Both the position numbers and the translations under genes were made by a program. Positions 9,019 to 17,338 of a stretch of 64,000 nucleotides of DNA are shown here, piece by piece (position 1 is the first letter of the stretch; the number at the start of each line of letters is the position of its first letter). The stretch comes from Candidatus Thiodictyon syntrophicum (GTDB lineage Bacteria > Pseudomonadota > Gammaproteobacteria > Chromatiales > Chromatiaceae). The stretch lies in the NCBI RefSeq assembly GCF_002813775.1, contig NZ_CP020370.1, positions 6,773,297 through 6,837,296 of the forward strand, in the 5' to 3' direction. The notes below the pieces were generated by a model that saw only the letters and a list, made by a program, of their open reading frames with translations, searched no databases and was not told the DNA's origin.

Positions 9019-9901
9019 CGGCGAACCCCCGCTTGGTCACCCGGAACCAGACGACTCCGGCCCAGGCGACGGCCATGGAGAGCACCAGGGATAGCGCGAG
9101 CACCCCAAGGCCCGGCGCCTTGGCGAACAGCAGGACATCGCGCACCTGCTCCATTGCCACCGCCAGGGGATTGATCTGCATGTAACCCCTGACCCGCTCC
9201 GGCAGGGCCGAGACCGGGTAGAACAGGGGGCTTGCGAACATCAACACCGGTACGACAATACCGACGAACTGGCGGATATCGCGGATGAAAAGTCCGGTCG
9301 ACGACAGGAACCAGACCAGCCCCAGGGTCATGAGGACCAAGGGCATGAGGACCACGGGCAACCAGAGCACGGTCAGCGGCGGCAGGCCGGCGATGAGGAC
9401 ATAGGCGACGAGCAGGATCCCGAAGCTGACCGCGGCGTTGAACAGCGCGCTCGCCAGCGAGACCCAGGCCAGGGCCTCGAGCGGGAAGACGATGCGTTTG
9501 ATATAGGAAGGGTTCTCGGCCATCAGCGAGGGTGCGCGGGAGACGCATTCCGAGAACAGGGCAAACACGATCAGGCCCGCGAACAGCACCAAGGCGAACT
9601 CGAAGCGGCTGTTCATCGGCGTCGCCCAGCGGGTCTGGAACACCACACTGAAGACGAAGGTATAGATGGCAAGCATCAGCATCGGCGTGACGAACGACCA
9701 GGCGACGCCGAGTACCGAACCGCGATAGCGCGCGGCGATCTCGCGCCGCGCGAGTTGGACGATCAGGCCCGCGTTGTCCGTCAGGGAGGTAAAGACGTGC
9801 TGCGGGCCGTGCTCGGCGAGGGAAAGCCGCGGGCGGGCCGCCGTGTGCACGGCGACCGGGCGGCGGACCGCGGCGCCCGTCGGCTGATGGTGATCGGTCA
9901 T
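9008..9901 (-). CDS. wzm: ABC-2 type polysaccharide exporter permease
   Basis: A 297-aa membrane protein with about six transmembrane helices (clear hydrophobic stretches near residues 60-85, 100-120, 140-165, 175-195, 205-225 and 260-285) and the ABC-2 signature region LVQLARREIAARYRGSVLGVAW before helix 1. It forms the channel partner of Wzt for export of an O-antigen or capsule glycan. It follows the parvulin gene by only 7 bp and overlaps wzt by 11 bp, so the four leftward genes form one operon. Confidence 0.9.
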   Translation of the reverse strand: MTDHHQPTGAAVRRPVAVHTAARPRLSLAEHGPQHVFTSLTDNAGLIVQLARREIAARYRGSVLGVAWSFVTPMLMLAIYTFVFSVVFQTRWATPMNSRFEFALVLFAGLIVFALFSECVSRAPSLMAENPSYIKRIVFPLEALAWVSLASALFNAAVSFGILLVAYVLIAGLPPLTVLWLPVVLMPLVLMTLGLVWFLSSTGLFIRDIRQFVGIVVPVLMFASPLFYPVSALPERVRGYMQINPLAVAMEQVRDVLLFAKAPGLGVLALSLVLSMAVAWAGVVWFRVTKRGFADVV

Positions 9902-9908
9902 CGTTTGC

Positions 9909-10916
9909 CTAGCGGCCCTTGGCTGCCGGTGTCACAGTAGCACCCGGGGCTGGCGGCCCTGCCGCGATAATCTCGGCGACCAAGGCGTCCAGGGCTGGCT
10001 GATCGATCGTCATCTTGCTCGGGTCGACGAGCCCCTGGACCCATGCCTGGCGGGCCTCGACGACCCAGTCGTTACTCAGTTTGGCGATGATCGACTCCTT
10101 GACCTCATCGAAGGTGCGCTGCCGCCCGGGCTGGACCTCTTCGAGCCGGATGAGGTGGAGACCAAACTTGGACCTGACGACCGGGCTTAAGTCCCCGGGT
10201 TGCTGGAGGCCAAAGGCGGCGTCCTCGAATGGCTTGACCATGTCGCCCCGCTTGAAGGCCGGCAGCGCGCCGCCCTCCTTCGCATTGGCCGTGTCCTGCG
10301 AGGACTTCGCGGCCAGCTCGGCAAAGTCCGCACCCGCTTGCAGCTGCTTCAGCAGGTCTTCGGCCTCGGGGCGGCGGGCCGCGGCGGCATCATCCGTGTC
10401 CGCCTTCAGGAGTATGTGCCGGACGCGGACCAGCGTCGGGGTCAGGTAGCGGTCGGGGTGGGCCTGATAGAGCTCCGCAGCCCGGGCGGTCATATCGGGG
10501 ATCCGTGCGCTCAGGTCCTGCTCCTCCTTCTGGGTGAGCGCGGTGGCATAGATCTGTTCGCGCGCCCGCTCGACCCGCGCCTGGACCTCCGGCAAGCGCT
10601 CCAGGCCCGCGGCCTTGGCGGCCGCGACCATGGCCTTGCGCTGATAGAGGGCGGTGATGGCCCGCATCAGGACGTCGCGGTCAGAGGTCAGTTGACTGCG
10701 CACCGAGTCCGGTGCCGTGATCAGTTCGGTCCGGACGTCCGCCGCGGTAACGGCGACCTCCGGGAGCGGACCCTGGATCAGGGCCGCGTCGGCACGCGCG
10801 GCGGCGGCCAAGGGCAGGAGGGACAGCCCCAGGGCGTAGCGCAGACAGATGGCAAGGGGAGATGGGCGACGCCGATCGGCGTCGGGGGACAGTTGGTCAT
10901 TTGTCACGTTCTTCAC
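9909..10916 (-). CDS. Parvulin-type (SurA/PpiC/EpsD-like) peptidyl-prolyl isomerase
   Basis: A 335-aa exported foldase. The N-terminus has a basic stretch, a hydrophobic core (ALGLSLLPLAAAARADA) and a likely signal peptidase I site near residue 44. A SurA-like chaperone helix region follows, then a parvulin domain from VRVRHILLKAD to KFGLHLIRLEEV (about 165-265), with the family blocks DFAELAAKSSQD and GGALPAFKRGDMVKPFE. It probably assists folding of surface or outer-membrane partners; EpsD-type parvulins occur in exopolysaccharide loci. The start is a GTG without a strong ribosome site, so the first residues are uncertain. It leads the operon with wzm-wzt. Confidence 0.85.
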   Translation of the reverse strand: MKNVTNDQLSPDADRRRPSPLAICLRYALGLSLLPLAAAARADAALIQGPLPEVAVTAADVRTELITAPDSVRSQLTSDRDVLMRAITALYQRKAMVAAAKAAGLERLPEVQARVERAREQIYATALTQKEEQDLSARIPDMTARAAELYQAHPDRYLTPTLVRVRHILLKADTDDAAAARRPEAEDLLKQLQAGADFAELAAKSSQDTANAKEGGALPAFKRGDMVKPFEDAAFGLQQPGDLSPVVRSKFGLHLIRLEEVQPGRQRTFDEVKESIIAKLSNDWVVEARQAWVQGLVDPSKMTIDQPALDALVAEIIAAGPPAPGATVTPAAKGR

Positions 10917-11034
10917 CAGGTGGCCTGAGACAGCCGACGGCCCGGCAGGGTCCCGCGGTGGTGCTTGCGGTGAGTGCCGAGGGCTTGGCCCGTGCAGGAG
11001 GTCCGGACGCGAGGGGTCCGAAACTCAGGGAATT

Positions 11035-11069
11035 TAGACGAAAACACCCGGGGACGATGCCCCGGGTGT
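11035..11069 (-). terminator. Rho-independent terminator of the secreted-protein gene
   Basis: Arms 11044-11053 (acacccgggg) and 11060-11069 are perfect 10-bp complements with a 6-base loop. On the minus strand the stem is followed by TTTTCGTCT. It lies 67 bases past the stop of the 572-aa secreted protein gene and upstream of the parvulin gene, so these two are separate transcription units. Confidence 0.85.
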
Positions 11070-11135
11070 AGCCCGGCGGTCGCGGGCGGCTGGGCCGCCC
11101 GCGAGACGCATTGGTGGGCGAAGGTCAGCTCGCCG

Positions 11136-12854
11136 TCAGGGCGCGATAAACCGCTGGTACGCGTGCGGCGTATTGTAGGAGGCGTTGACCGTGCCATTGG
11201 CGATGGTCGTGGCCGAGAACCCGATCGTGGGCAGACCGGCGAATGTGTAGCTGATCGGCGTGCTCGTGGTGACAGACGAGGCGATGCTGCCAGCGCTGGT
11301 AAAGCCGAGTGCTGCCCAACCCGAACTGAATCCCAACTGTATCGCGAAGGTGTTGGGGTTCTGCGAGCTGAAATAGTTGGTGCCGGTCCGGAAACTGATC
11401 GTGGAGACCTCGAGGGGGAGGCAACGGCCACTGGGCGGCGAGGGTTCCACGATGCCGACAACCTCCTTCTCTTCACGATCCCAATAGGTCAGCCCGACCG
11501 GTTGGCAACTGCCCTGGTTGGTGCCATCCGCGAAGGGGCCGTAGTACGTATAGGAACGCGGGTACACACCGAAGAAGGGGTCCTCGGTCGTGGCGCTGGG
11601 TTGGACCCCATAGTGGTGCTTGGTCGGGAAGTTGACGACCCAGCCGGTCGAAGGCAGGGCACCGTTGTTTGCCCACCACTCGTTGTCGACCTCGAACGCC
11701 GTGATCAGGCTGCCGACCGCGTCGACTGTCGGGATCGGAGAGGCACTGCTGTAGGTGAATCCCGCGGTGCGAGACACGCCGTTGAAGACTTGGATGGATA
11801 GGGCGGGGTTGGCCGGGTCGGCAGCGGGGAGGCCAGTCGTCGGCGAACGCAGGGCGCCGGCGGGACTGCCGTCTAGGAGATTTGGCCGCACCTGCTGCGG
11901 TGTCCAACCCATCAGGTCGTTGGCATTCGGAGCCAATTGATTTTCCGAACCAGCAGCGGGACTGAAGAAATTCGCAAAGGTGGTCACAGGCGCATCAAAC
12001 ACGATGCCGGTGTTCGTCCGCACGATATTGCTGGCCACCTTCAACACATTGAGGGGCTCACAAAACTCGGCCTGAAACGCCGTCGTCCCGGAAGCGGCCG
12101 CGCCGCGCGAGGGGATCAAAGGCCATTGATACAAACTGGTTGGGCCGGTGTTTGTGTCAGTGTTGCAGGTAGCGGTGATGCCCGGAGGAGCCTGACGGGC
12201 CTGTGACCCGGTGACCAAAATCGGACGCAGGGTCGGAGGATAGACACTGGCCAGGTTGGCGCAATTCCGCGACGTGCTCACGGCCCAGCTCGCCAGCAGA
12301 CTGGCATCCGGGTAGATATCACTCTTCGGCACGGCGACGCCCATCTCGATGATCTCGATGTAGCCCTCCGTGGACAAGGGGTTGCTGGCGGTGACGAAGT
12401 CCACCTGCTTGATCTGCGCGCCCGCGCCATTGGTCCCGACGACAACGAAGCCGAGTTGCCGGTTAGCCGCGGTATTGGCGGTACCCTTCGGCATGACGGT
12501 CGGGGTCGTGCAGGAGAGGTCAGTGGTCTGCACCCAGGGCAGCCCGGTGCCGGTGTTGAGCCCGACCGTCGCAGTCCAGACGTCGTTCGGGGAGAGGAAG
12601 ACGTTGAAGTCGAGCACGTCCTTGCTGTCGGCGGCCTGGCGGAAGCGGACCTTGACGGCGACCACGTAATCCGCGGAGGTATTGACGAGGCTGATGTTGG
12701 TCTGCTGACCGTTTCGCACCGTGTAATAGGACGTCTCGGCGACATCGCCGAGCCCGTTGCCGGCGAGTTCCACGGCGTTGGCGGGGGCCAGGGCCATGCC
12801 CGCTAAGAGCGCGGAGACGGCGGCGGCGGTTTTCGTTCGGTTAAAAGTGGTCAT
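11136..12854 (-). CDS. Large secreted protein of unknown function
   Basis: 572 aa from the ATG at 12852-12854, chosen because an AGGGGA ribosome site lies 6 bases upstream; a further upstream in-frame start would lack one. The N-terminus has a clear Sec signal peptide (basic TTFNRTK, hydrophobic AAAVSALLAGMALA, then PANAVE). The mature part is rich in Ser, Thr, Asn and Gly with few charged residues, has several Cys, and reads as a beta-rich extracellular protein; the segment NISLVNTSADYVVAVKVRFR resembles an Ig-like or adhesin strand pattern. I do not recognise a named family. Its own terminator and a flanking lipoprotein gene suggest an abundant surface component. Confidence 0.7.
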   Translation of the reverse strand: MTTFNRTKTAAAVSALLAGMALAPANAVELAGNGLGDVAETSYYTVRNGQQTNISLVNTSADYVVAVKVRFRQAADSKDVLDFNVFLSPNDVWTATVGLNTGTGLPWVQTTDLSCTTPTVMPKGTANTAANRQLGFVVVGTNGAGAQIKQVDFVTASNPLSTEGYIEIIEMGVAVPKSDIYPDASLLASWAVSTSRNCANLASVYPPTLRPILVTGSQARQAPPGITATCNTDTNTGPTSLYQWPLIPSRGAAASGTTAFQAEFCEPLNVLKVASNIVRTNTGIVFDAPVTTFANFFSPAAGSENQLAPNANDLMGWTPQQVRPNLLDGSPAGALRSPTTGLPAADPANPALSIQVFNGVSRTAGFTYSSASPIPTVDAVGSLITAFEVDNEWWANNGALPSTGWVVNFPTKHHYGVQPSATTEDPFFGVYPRSYTYYGPFADGTNQGSCQPVGLTYWDREEKEVVGIVEPSPPSGRCLPLEVSTISFRTGTNYFSSQNPNTFAIQLGFSSGWAALGFTSAGSIASSVTTSTPISYTFAGLPTIGFSATTIANGTVNASYNTPHAYQRFIAP

Positions 12855-13071
12855 GGTATTCCCCTGGGTTGATGTTCGTTCGTGAGGACCAGCAAAGGCT
12901 ATCACTGCGTGGTGGTCCCGCTCAACAATCGCACGAAAAATTTCCCTATCAGCCTACTCCAATTGCGAAGTCAGTGTCAAGCTGGCTTCACGCTTTGCCC
13001 CGATGCCAGGTCGGTGCCGGACCCCTGCCGACGCCCCCGTGCGTCTGCCTGGCCTCCTGAGGAACTCTCTT

Positions 13072-13545
13072 CTAGTCTTCGTCATGCACTACCCACCAGT
13101 CCCCCTGGGTGAGGATCCAGCGCTCGCGCAGCGGCTGAATGCGGTCGACGAGACCGGCCCCGAGTGGTGCCAGCGACTGCATCTGCAGCGTGACATCGAC
13201 CTCGGCCCGGTCACCGGCCGGATCGACCCTGACCTGATCGACGGTGACCCTGACCCAGTTCACGCCGGCGCCAAACTGGGCGCCGTACTGCTTGGGGTCG
13301 ACCGTCGCCCGGTAGGCCGGGGTTTCAAAGATGTAGGCCCCGGCGAAATCGCGCTCGATCAGACGCGCCCAGCGGGCCTCCACCCGCTGCTTGATGGCCT
13401 CCTGGGGTTGTTGTGCGGCGACCGCTTTGGGCGCCGAGGTGGCCGACGGCGGGGTTGCGGGGCCGCAGCCCGCCAAGAGCAACATACTTAAGACCCCAAG
13501 GCCGACGCCGACACGCGTCGAAGGCCGATGAAACCGCACACCCAT
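13072..13545 (-). CDS. Small lipoprotein of unknown function
   Basis: 158 aa starting at the ATG at 13543-13545, with CAGGAG placed 6 bases upstream; a longer in-frame reading to 13665 would put an implausible Arg-rich stretch ahead of the signal. The signal peptide ends in the lipobox LLLAGC, so it is predicted to be lipidated at that Cys and anchored in a membrane. After a Pro/Ala-rich linker comes a compact domain (EARWARLIERDFAGAYIFE through ERWILTQGDWWVVHDED) with the alpha+beta pattern of NTF2/SnoaL-like folds. It lies 217 bp upstream of the secreted 572-aa gene in the same direction. Confidence 0.7.
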   Translation of the reverse strand: MGVRFHRPSTRVGVGLGVLSMLLLAGCGPATPPSATSAPKAVAAQQPQEAIKQRVEARWARLIERDFAGAYIFETPAYRATVDPKQYGAQFGAGVNWVRVTVDQVRVDPAGDRAEVDVTLQMQSLAPLGAGLVDRIQPLRERWILTQGDWWVVHDED

Positions 13546-14154
13546 AACTGACTCCTGAAACATTACCGGCCTTGACAGTGTTACGACACCACCCGAGCGG
13601 CCGCGGACGGGTGATCCGCGGCGGCGGGCAACGCGGCACGGGCGCGCTGGCGCTGCCTGTGTCATGACGGCGTGACACTGTTTTGACGTGAAGTCTAGAT
13701 TAGCAGACGCGTGATCATATTACAACTGTATGTATTTCCCAACAACACGCATTTAACACCCGGATTTTCCTTGGAGCACACGCCAGCGGCTGCTTCGCGC
13801 CGGGCGCGGGTGAAGGGGACATCGTGTGGAGAAACTACATGTTGTCACATGCGGGTACAACCCTTTGGCCTGCCGGATCGGCGGGCCGGACGCCCCACAG
13901 CCAGACCCCGGGGCGGAACGGTCCGCGGCCGCGGGGCTCGTTTAAGGACACCGGCAGAGACCACGGGGACACCCGGCCGACGCCGCGAAGGCGCTCGCCA
14001 AGGCCCCCTTGACGAGCCCTTATGATATCTTTCTAGCCTGGGTAACGGCAACTTGGGTGCCTGGTTAGACGATAAAGGTGCAGCAATGTCCGATGGCGGG
14101 CGCGGGCCTGCGGCGAGCGCCGCGGCACTGTTGCGTCAAGATTAGGGGTGCGAC
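13546..14154. other. 609-bp intergenic region
   Basis: The segment lies between the leftward lipoprotein gene and the rightward SDR gene. Positions 13690-13790 are AT-rich relative to the surroundings and probably hold the leftward promoter, but no clean -35/-10 pair is convincing. The open frames in it are GC-skew artefacts, Arg/Gly/Pro-rich and without homology that I recognise. Confidence 0.4.
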
Positions 14155-15108
14155 ATGAAGGGGATGGTCCTGGTCACCGGCGCCTCCGGATTCATCGGCC
14201 CCGGCCTGTGTCGGCGCCTGCAAGCGGACGGTCGGTGGGTGCGGGCGGTCATGCGGCGGCGCACCGCGGGCCCCTGGGACGAGGCGGTCACCCTTGACCT
14301 GGGCCGCGAGGCCCTGCCGGCGCACCTGCTGGCCGACATCGACTGCATCTTCCACCTGGCGGGCAAGGCCCATGCCCTCGCGGCGGGGCCGGAGGCGGAG
14401 GCGGAGGAGGAGTACCGGCTCGCCAATTGCCGCAGCACCCTGGACCTGCTCGCGGCGGCCCGAAGCGAAGGCGTGCGCGGGTTCGTCTATTTCAGCAGCG
14501 TCAAGGCCATGGGGGGGGGCACCGCGGACGCGCCGACACCCGAGGGCCCTTACGGACGCTCGAAACTGGCCGCCGAGCGGGCGGTGCTGACCAGCGGGGC
14601 CGTCCCGCACCCGGTGGTCCTGCGCCCGTCCCTGGTCTACGGCCCGCACCCCAAGGGCTATCTGGAGCTGCTGATCAGGGCCGTGCGGGCCGGCTGGTTC
14701 CCGCCCTTGCCTGAGCTGGGCAACGGCCGCTCCATGATCCATCGCGACGACCTGGCGCAGGCGGCGGTACTCTGCGCCGCGCTCCCCCAGGCGCGCGGTC
14801 GGACCTATGTCGTCACCGACGGCACCCCCTACAGCACCCGCCGAATCTACGAGTGCATCCTGGAGGCACTGGACCGCCGGGCGCCCCGCTGGAACCTGCC
14901 GATCGGCCTGCTGCGGCTGGCCGCGCTGGGCGGCGACGGGATCGGGCGGCTGCGGGGCCGACGCCTGCCCTTCGACTCCGAGGTCCTGGAGAAACTGACC
15001 GGCGCGGCCTGCTATGACGGCACCGCGATTCGACAAGAGCTCGGATTCCAGTCGCGGCGGACCCTGCGGGACAGCATGGCTGAGATGGTGGCGACCACGC
15101 GGCGCTGA
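14155..15108 (+). CDS. NAD-dependent epimerase/reductase (extended SDR) for a nucleotide sugar
   Basis: 317 aa with GASGFIG (9-15), the active-site strand FVYFSSVKAMG (110-120) and YGRSK (Tyr133/Lys137). The SSVKAMG segment and overall length resemble WbpV/WbpP-type 4-reductases or 4-epimerases acting on UDP-N-acetylhexosamines. A good ribosome site (AGGGG) precedes the ATG. It is followed by the second hexamer palindrome and then the TPR-OGT gene. The precise substrate is not resolved; a UDP-HexNAc is favoured by the neighbours wecB and the OGT-like gene. Confidence 0.8.
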   Translation: MKGMVLVTGASGFIGPGLCRRLQADGRWVRAVMRRRTAGPWDEAVTLDLGREALPAHLLADIDCIFHLAGKAHALAAGPEAEAEEEYRLANCRSTLDLLAAARSEGVRGFVYFSSVKAMGGGTADAPTPEGPYGRSKLAAERAVLTSGAVPHPVVLRPSLVYGPHPKGYLELLIRAVRAGWFPPLPELGNGRSMIHRDDLAQAAVLCAALPQARGRTYVVTDGTPYSTRRIYECILEALDRRAPRWNLPIGLLRLAALGGDGIGRLRGRRLPFDSEVLEKLTGAACYDGTAIRQELGFQSRRTLRDSMAEMVATTRR

Positions 15109-15206
15109 GGGCGGACCACGGATACAGAATGATTTGCCGTGAAAGTCGCGCCGGGAGCGCCCTCCGGGTGCGATCAGAACTGATGTGGTAACCGAGATCC
15201 CGGGTT

Positions 15207-15271
15207 CGTTGTCGTTGTCGTTGTCGTTGTCGTAATCGAATAATCCGACAACGATTACGACAACGACAACG
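15207..15271. repeat. Second palindromic GTTGTC/GACAAC hexamer repeat
   Basis: Four copies of cgttgt (15207-15230) plus cgtaatcg (15231-15238), then a 13-base spacer, cgattacg (15252-15259) and two copies of acaacg (15260-15271). It has the same architecture as the element at 6225-6352 but a shorter loop and different copy numbers. It lies between two same-direction genes, 36 bp upstream of the likely ribosome site of the TPR-OGT gene. Confidence 0.9.
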
Positions 15272-15324
15272 ACGCCCGGTCCGTGAGAACGTCCGGTAGC
15301 TTTAGCACCCATGGGAGATAGTCG

Positions 15325-17322
15325 ATGACAGCAAGACCCTCAGCGACCACACCGCAGGCCCTGCTAAATCAGGCGCTGGCCTTTCATCAGGCGGGACAAC
15401 TCGGGCAGGCAACGGCGCTCTATCGCCAACTCTTGCAGGCGCAGCCGCGCAACGCCGATGTACTCTGGTTGCTGGGCAGCCTGGAGTGCCAAGTGGGTCA
15501 CCTGGAGCAGGGTGCCGCGTTATTGAGTCGCTTGGTGGAGATTGCCCCCGACCACGCCTACGCACATTACAATCTGGGGCTGGCCCTGAACAAGCTCGGG
15601 CGTTTGGAGGAGGCGATCGCCAGTTACGCCAAGGCGCTGGCGATCAAACCAGACTATGCCGAGGCGCATATCAACCGCGGCACGGCCCTGCGCGACCTCA
15701 ATCGTTGGGGGGAGGCACTCGCCAGTTACGAACAGGCGCTGGCGGTCAGGCCGGACTATGCGGAGGCCTACTACAACCGTGGTCTGGCCCTGGGTCAACT
15801 CGAGCGACCGGGGGAGGCGCTGGCCAGTTACGCGCAGGCCCTGGCGATCAATCCAGGCTATGCCGAGGCGCACGCGCAGCGCGGCGAAATCCTCTTTGCA
15901 GCGAGTCGTTTCGAGGAGGCGCTGGCCGGTTTTGAGCAGGCCTTGGCGATCACGCCGACACTTGATTTTCTGCGCGGACAAGCGCTCTACGCCCGCCTGT
16001 ACCTGTGCGATTGGCGTCTGTTTGATACTGAACGCGAGCGACTCGCAGAACAGTTGGCGAACAACGAAACGGTTTCCTCACCCTTCCCCCTCCTGGCGTT
16101 GATCGACGCGCCGCAAGTCCATCGCCGGGCCGCGGAGCTTTACGCTGCAGTAAGGTATCCGGCTGGTCATGGCGTGCCTGAGATCGCAAAACGCGGCCGC
16201 CGGGAGAGAATCCGCATCGGCTATTTTTCTGCTGATTTCCGTCATCATCCGATGATGCATCTGATGGCGGAGATGTTTGAGTTACATGATCGACGGCGGT
16301 TCGAGCTGATCGCCTTCTCGTTCGGACCGGACACCGGCGACAGTTGGCGTGAACGGGCCGCCCGGGCCTTCGATCAATTCATCGATATCCGCTCGCTGTC
16401 GGATCGGGAGGCCGCCGCGCTGGCCCGCAACCTGGAACTCGACCTCGCGATCGACTTGAATGGCTTTACGCTCGGCTGCAGGCCCGGCATCTTTGCCGAC
16501 CGGGCGGCCCCCATCCAGGTGAGCTACCTGGGTTACCCGGGCACCATGGGCGCGCCTTACATCGACTATTTGCTTGCCGACCGGACCCTGATCCCGGCCG
16601 ATGCGCAGCAGCACTATTGCGAAAAGATCGTTTATCTTCCGGATACTTATCAGGCGAACTGCCGGGAGCAGGAGCTATCCGACAAGGAGATCGGTCGTGC
16701 GGGACTGGGGCTGCCGGCGTCTGGTTTTGTTTTCTGTTCGTTCAACACCCACTACAAGATCACCCCGGACGTATTTGACTCATGGCTGCGCATCATCACG
16801 CGCGTGCCTGACAGCGTCCTGTGGTTGCTGGTCGGCAATCAGACCGCACGACTGAACCTGGGTAAGCGTGCAGCACAGGCCGGGGTCGACCCCCAGCGTC
16901 TCATCTTTGCGGCCGGCCTGCCGACCGCCGAGCATTTGAACCGCTTGCGATCGGCAGACCTGTTTCTCGATACCTTTCCATACACTGCCCACACGACTGC
17001 CAGTGATGCCTTGCGGATGGGGTTGCCGATCGTGACGCGCAGCGGTCAGTCGTTTGCCAGCCGGGTGGCGGCGAGCCTGCTCAAGGTGGTCGGTGTGCCT
17101 GACCTGATCACGACGACCCCGCAGGAATATGAGGCACTGGCCGTGACGCTGGCAACCCAGCCGGAGCAGTTGGCAGCCGTCAGGCAGAGACTACTCGCCA
17201 ACCTGCCGACCTGTGCGCTCTTCGACGCCGAGCGCTTTACCCGCGCGATCGAGTCCGCCTATATCGCAATGTACGAGCGGTATCAGGACGACTTACCGCC
17301 GGATCATATTGTCGTGACTTGA
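15325..17322 (+). CDS. TPR protein with SPINDLY-type O-GlcNAc transferase domain (GT41)
   Basis: 665 aa. Residues 1-215 are tandem tetratricopeptide repeats (recurring patterns such as AHYNLGLALNKLGRLEEAIASYAKALAIKPDYAEA). Residues 290-660 match the GT41/SPINDLY catalytic region: RIRIGYFSADFRHHPMMHL, DLAIDLNGFTLGCRPGIF, RAAPIQVSYLGYPGTMG, FCSFNTHYKITPDVF, LFLDTFPYTAHTTASDALRMG. Family members transfer GlcNAc or fucose to Ser/Thr of proteins, the TPRs selecting targets. No signal peptide, so cytoplasmic. The ATG follows GGGAGAT. The bacterial target is unknown; flagellin or another surface protein, or a glycan intermediate, are options. Confidence 0.9.
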   Translation: MTARPSATTPQALLNQALAFHQAGQLGQATALYRQLLQAQPRNADVLWLLGSLECQVGHLEQGAALLSRLVEIAPDHAYAHYNLGLALNKLGRLEEAIASYAKALAIKPDYAEAHINRGTALRDLNRWGEALASYEQALAVRPDYAEAYYNRGLALGQLERPGEALASYAQALAINPGYAEAHAQRGEILFAASRFEEALAGFEQALAITPTLDFLRGQALYARLYLCDWRLFDTERERLAEQLANNETVSSPFPLLALIDAPQVHRRAAELYAAVRYPAGHGVPEIAKRGRRERIRIGYFSADFRHHPMMHLMAEMFELHDRRRFELIAFSFGPDTGDSWRERAARAFDQFIDIRSLSDREAAALARNLELDLAIDLNGFTLGCRPGIFADRAAPIQVSYLGYPGTMGAPYIDYLLADRTLIPADAQQHYCEKIVYLPDTYQANCREQELSDKEIGRAGLGLPASGFVFCSFNTHYKITPDVFDSWLRIITRVPDSVLWLLVGNQTARLNLGKRAAQAGVDPQRLIFAAGLPTAEHLNRLRSADLFLDTFPYTAHTTASDALRMGLPIVTRSGQSFASRVAASLLKVVGVPDLITTTPQEYEALAVTLATQPEQLAAVRQRLLANLPTCALFDAERFTRAIESAYIAMYERYQDDLPPDHIVVT

Positions 17323-17338
17323 GGGACCCTGAAGTTGG

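Noticed and set aside
13711..14025. 104-aa frame in the 13.5-14.1 kb gap
   Set aside because: Composition Arg/Gly/Thr/Pro without motif; several overlapping frames have the same look.
14065..15312. 415-codon minus-strand frame with Val/Ile and Asp-Asn repeats
   Set aside because: It is the shadow of the SDR gene and translates the hexamer palindrome; no start signal or protein-like profile.
15520..15981. Minus-strand repeat protein in the OGT gene
   Set aside because: Its periodicity is the complement of the tetratricopeptide repeats on the plus strand.
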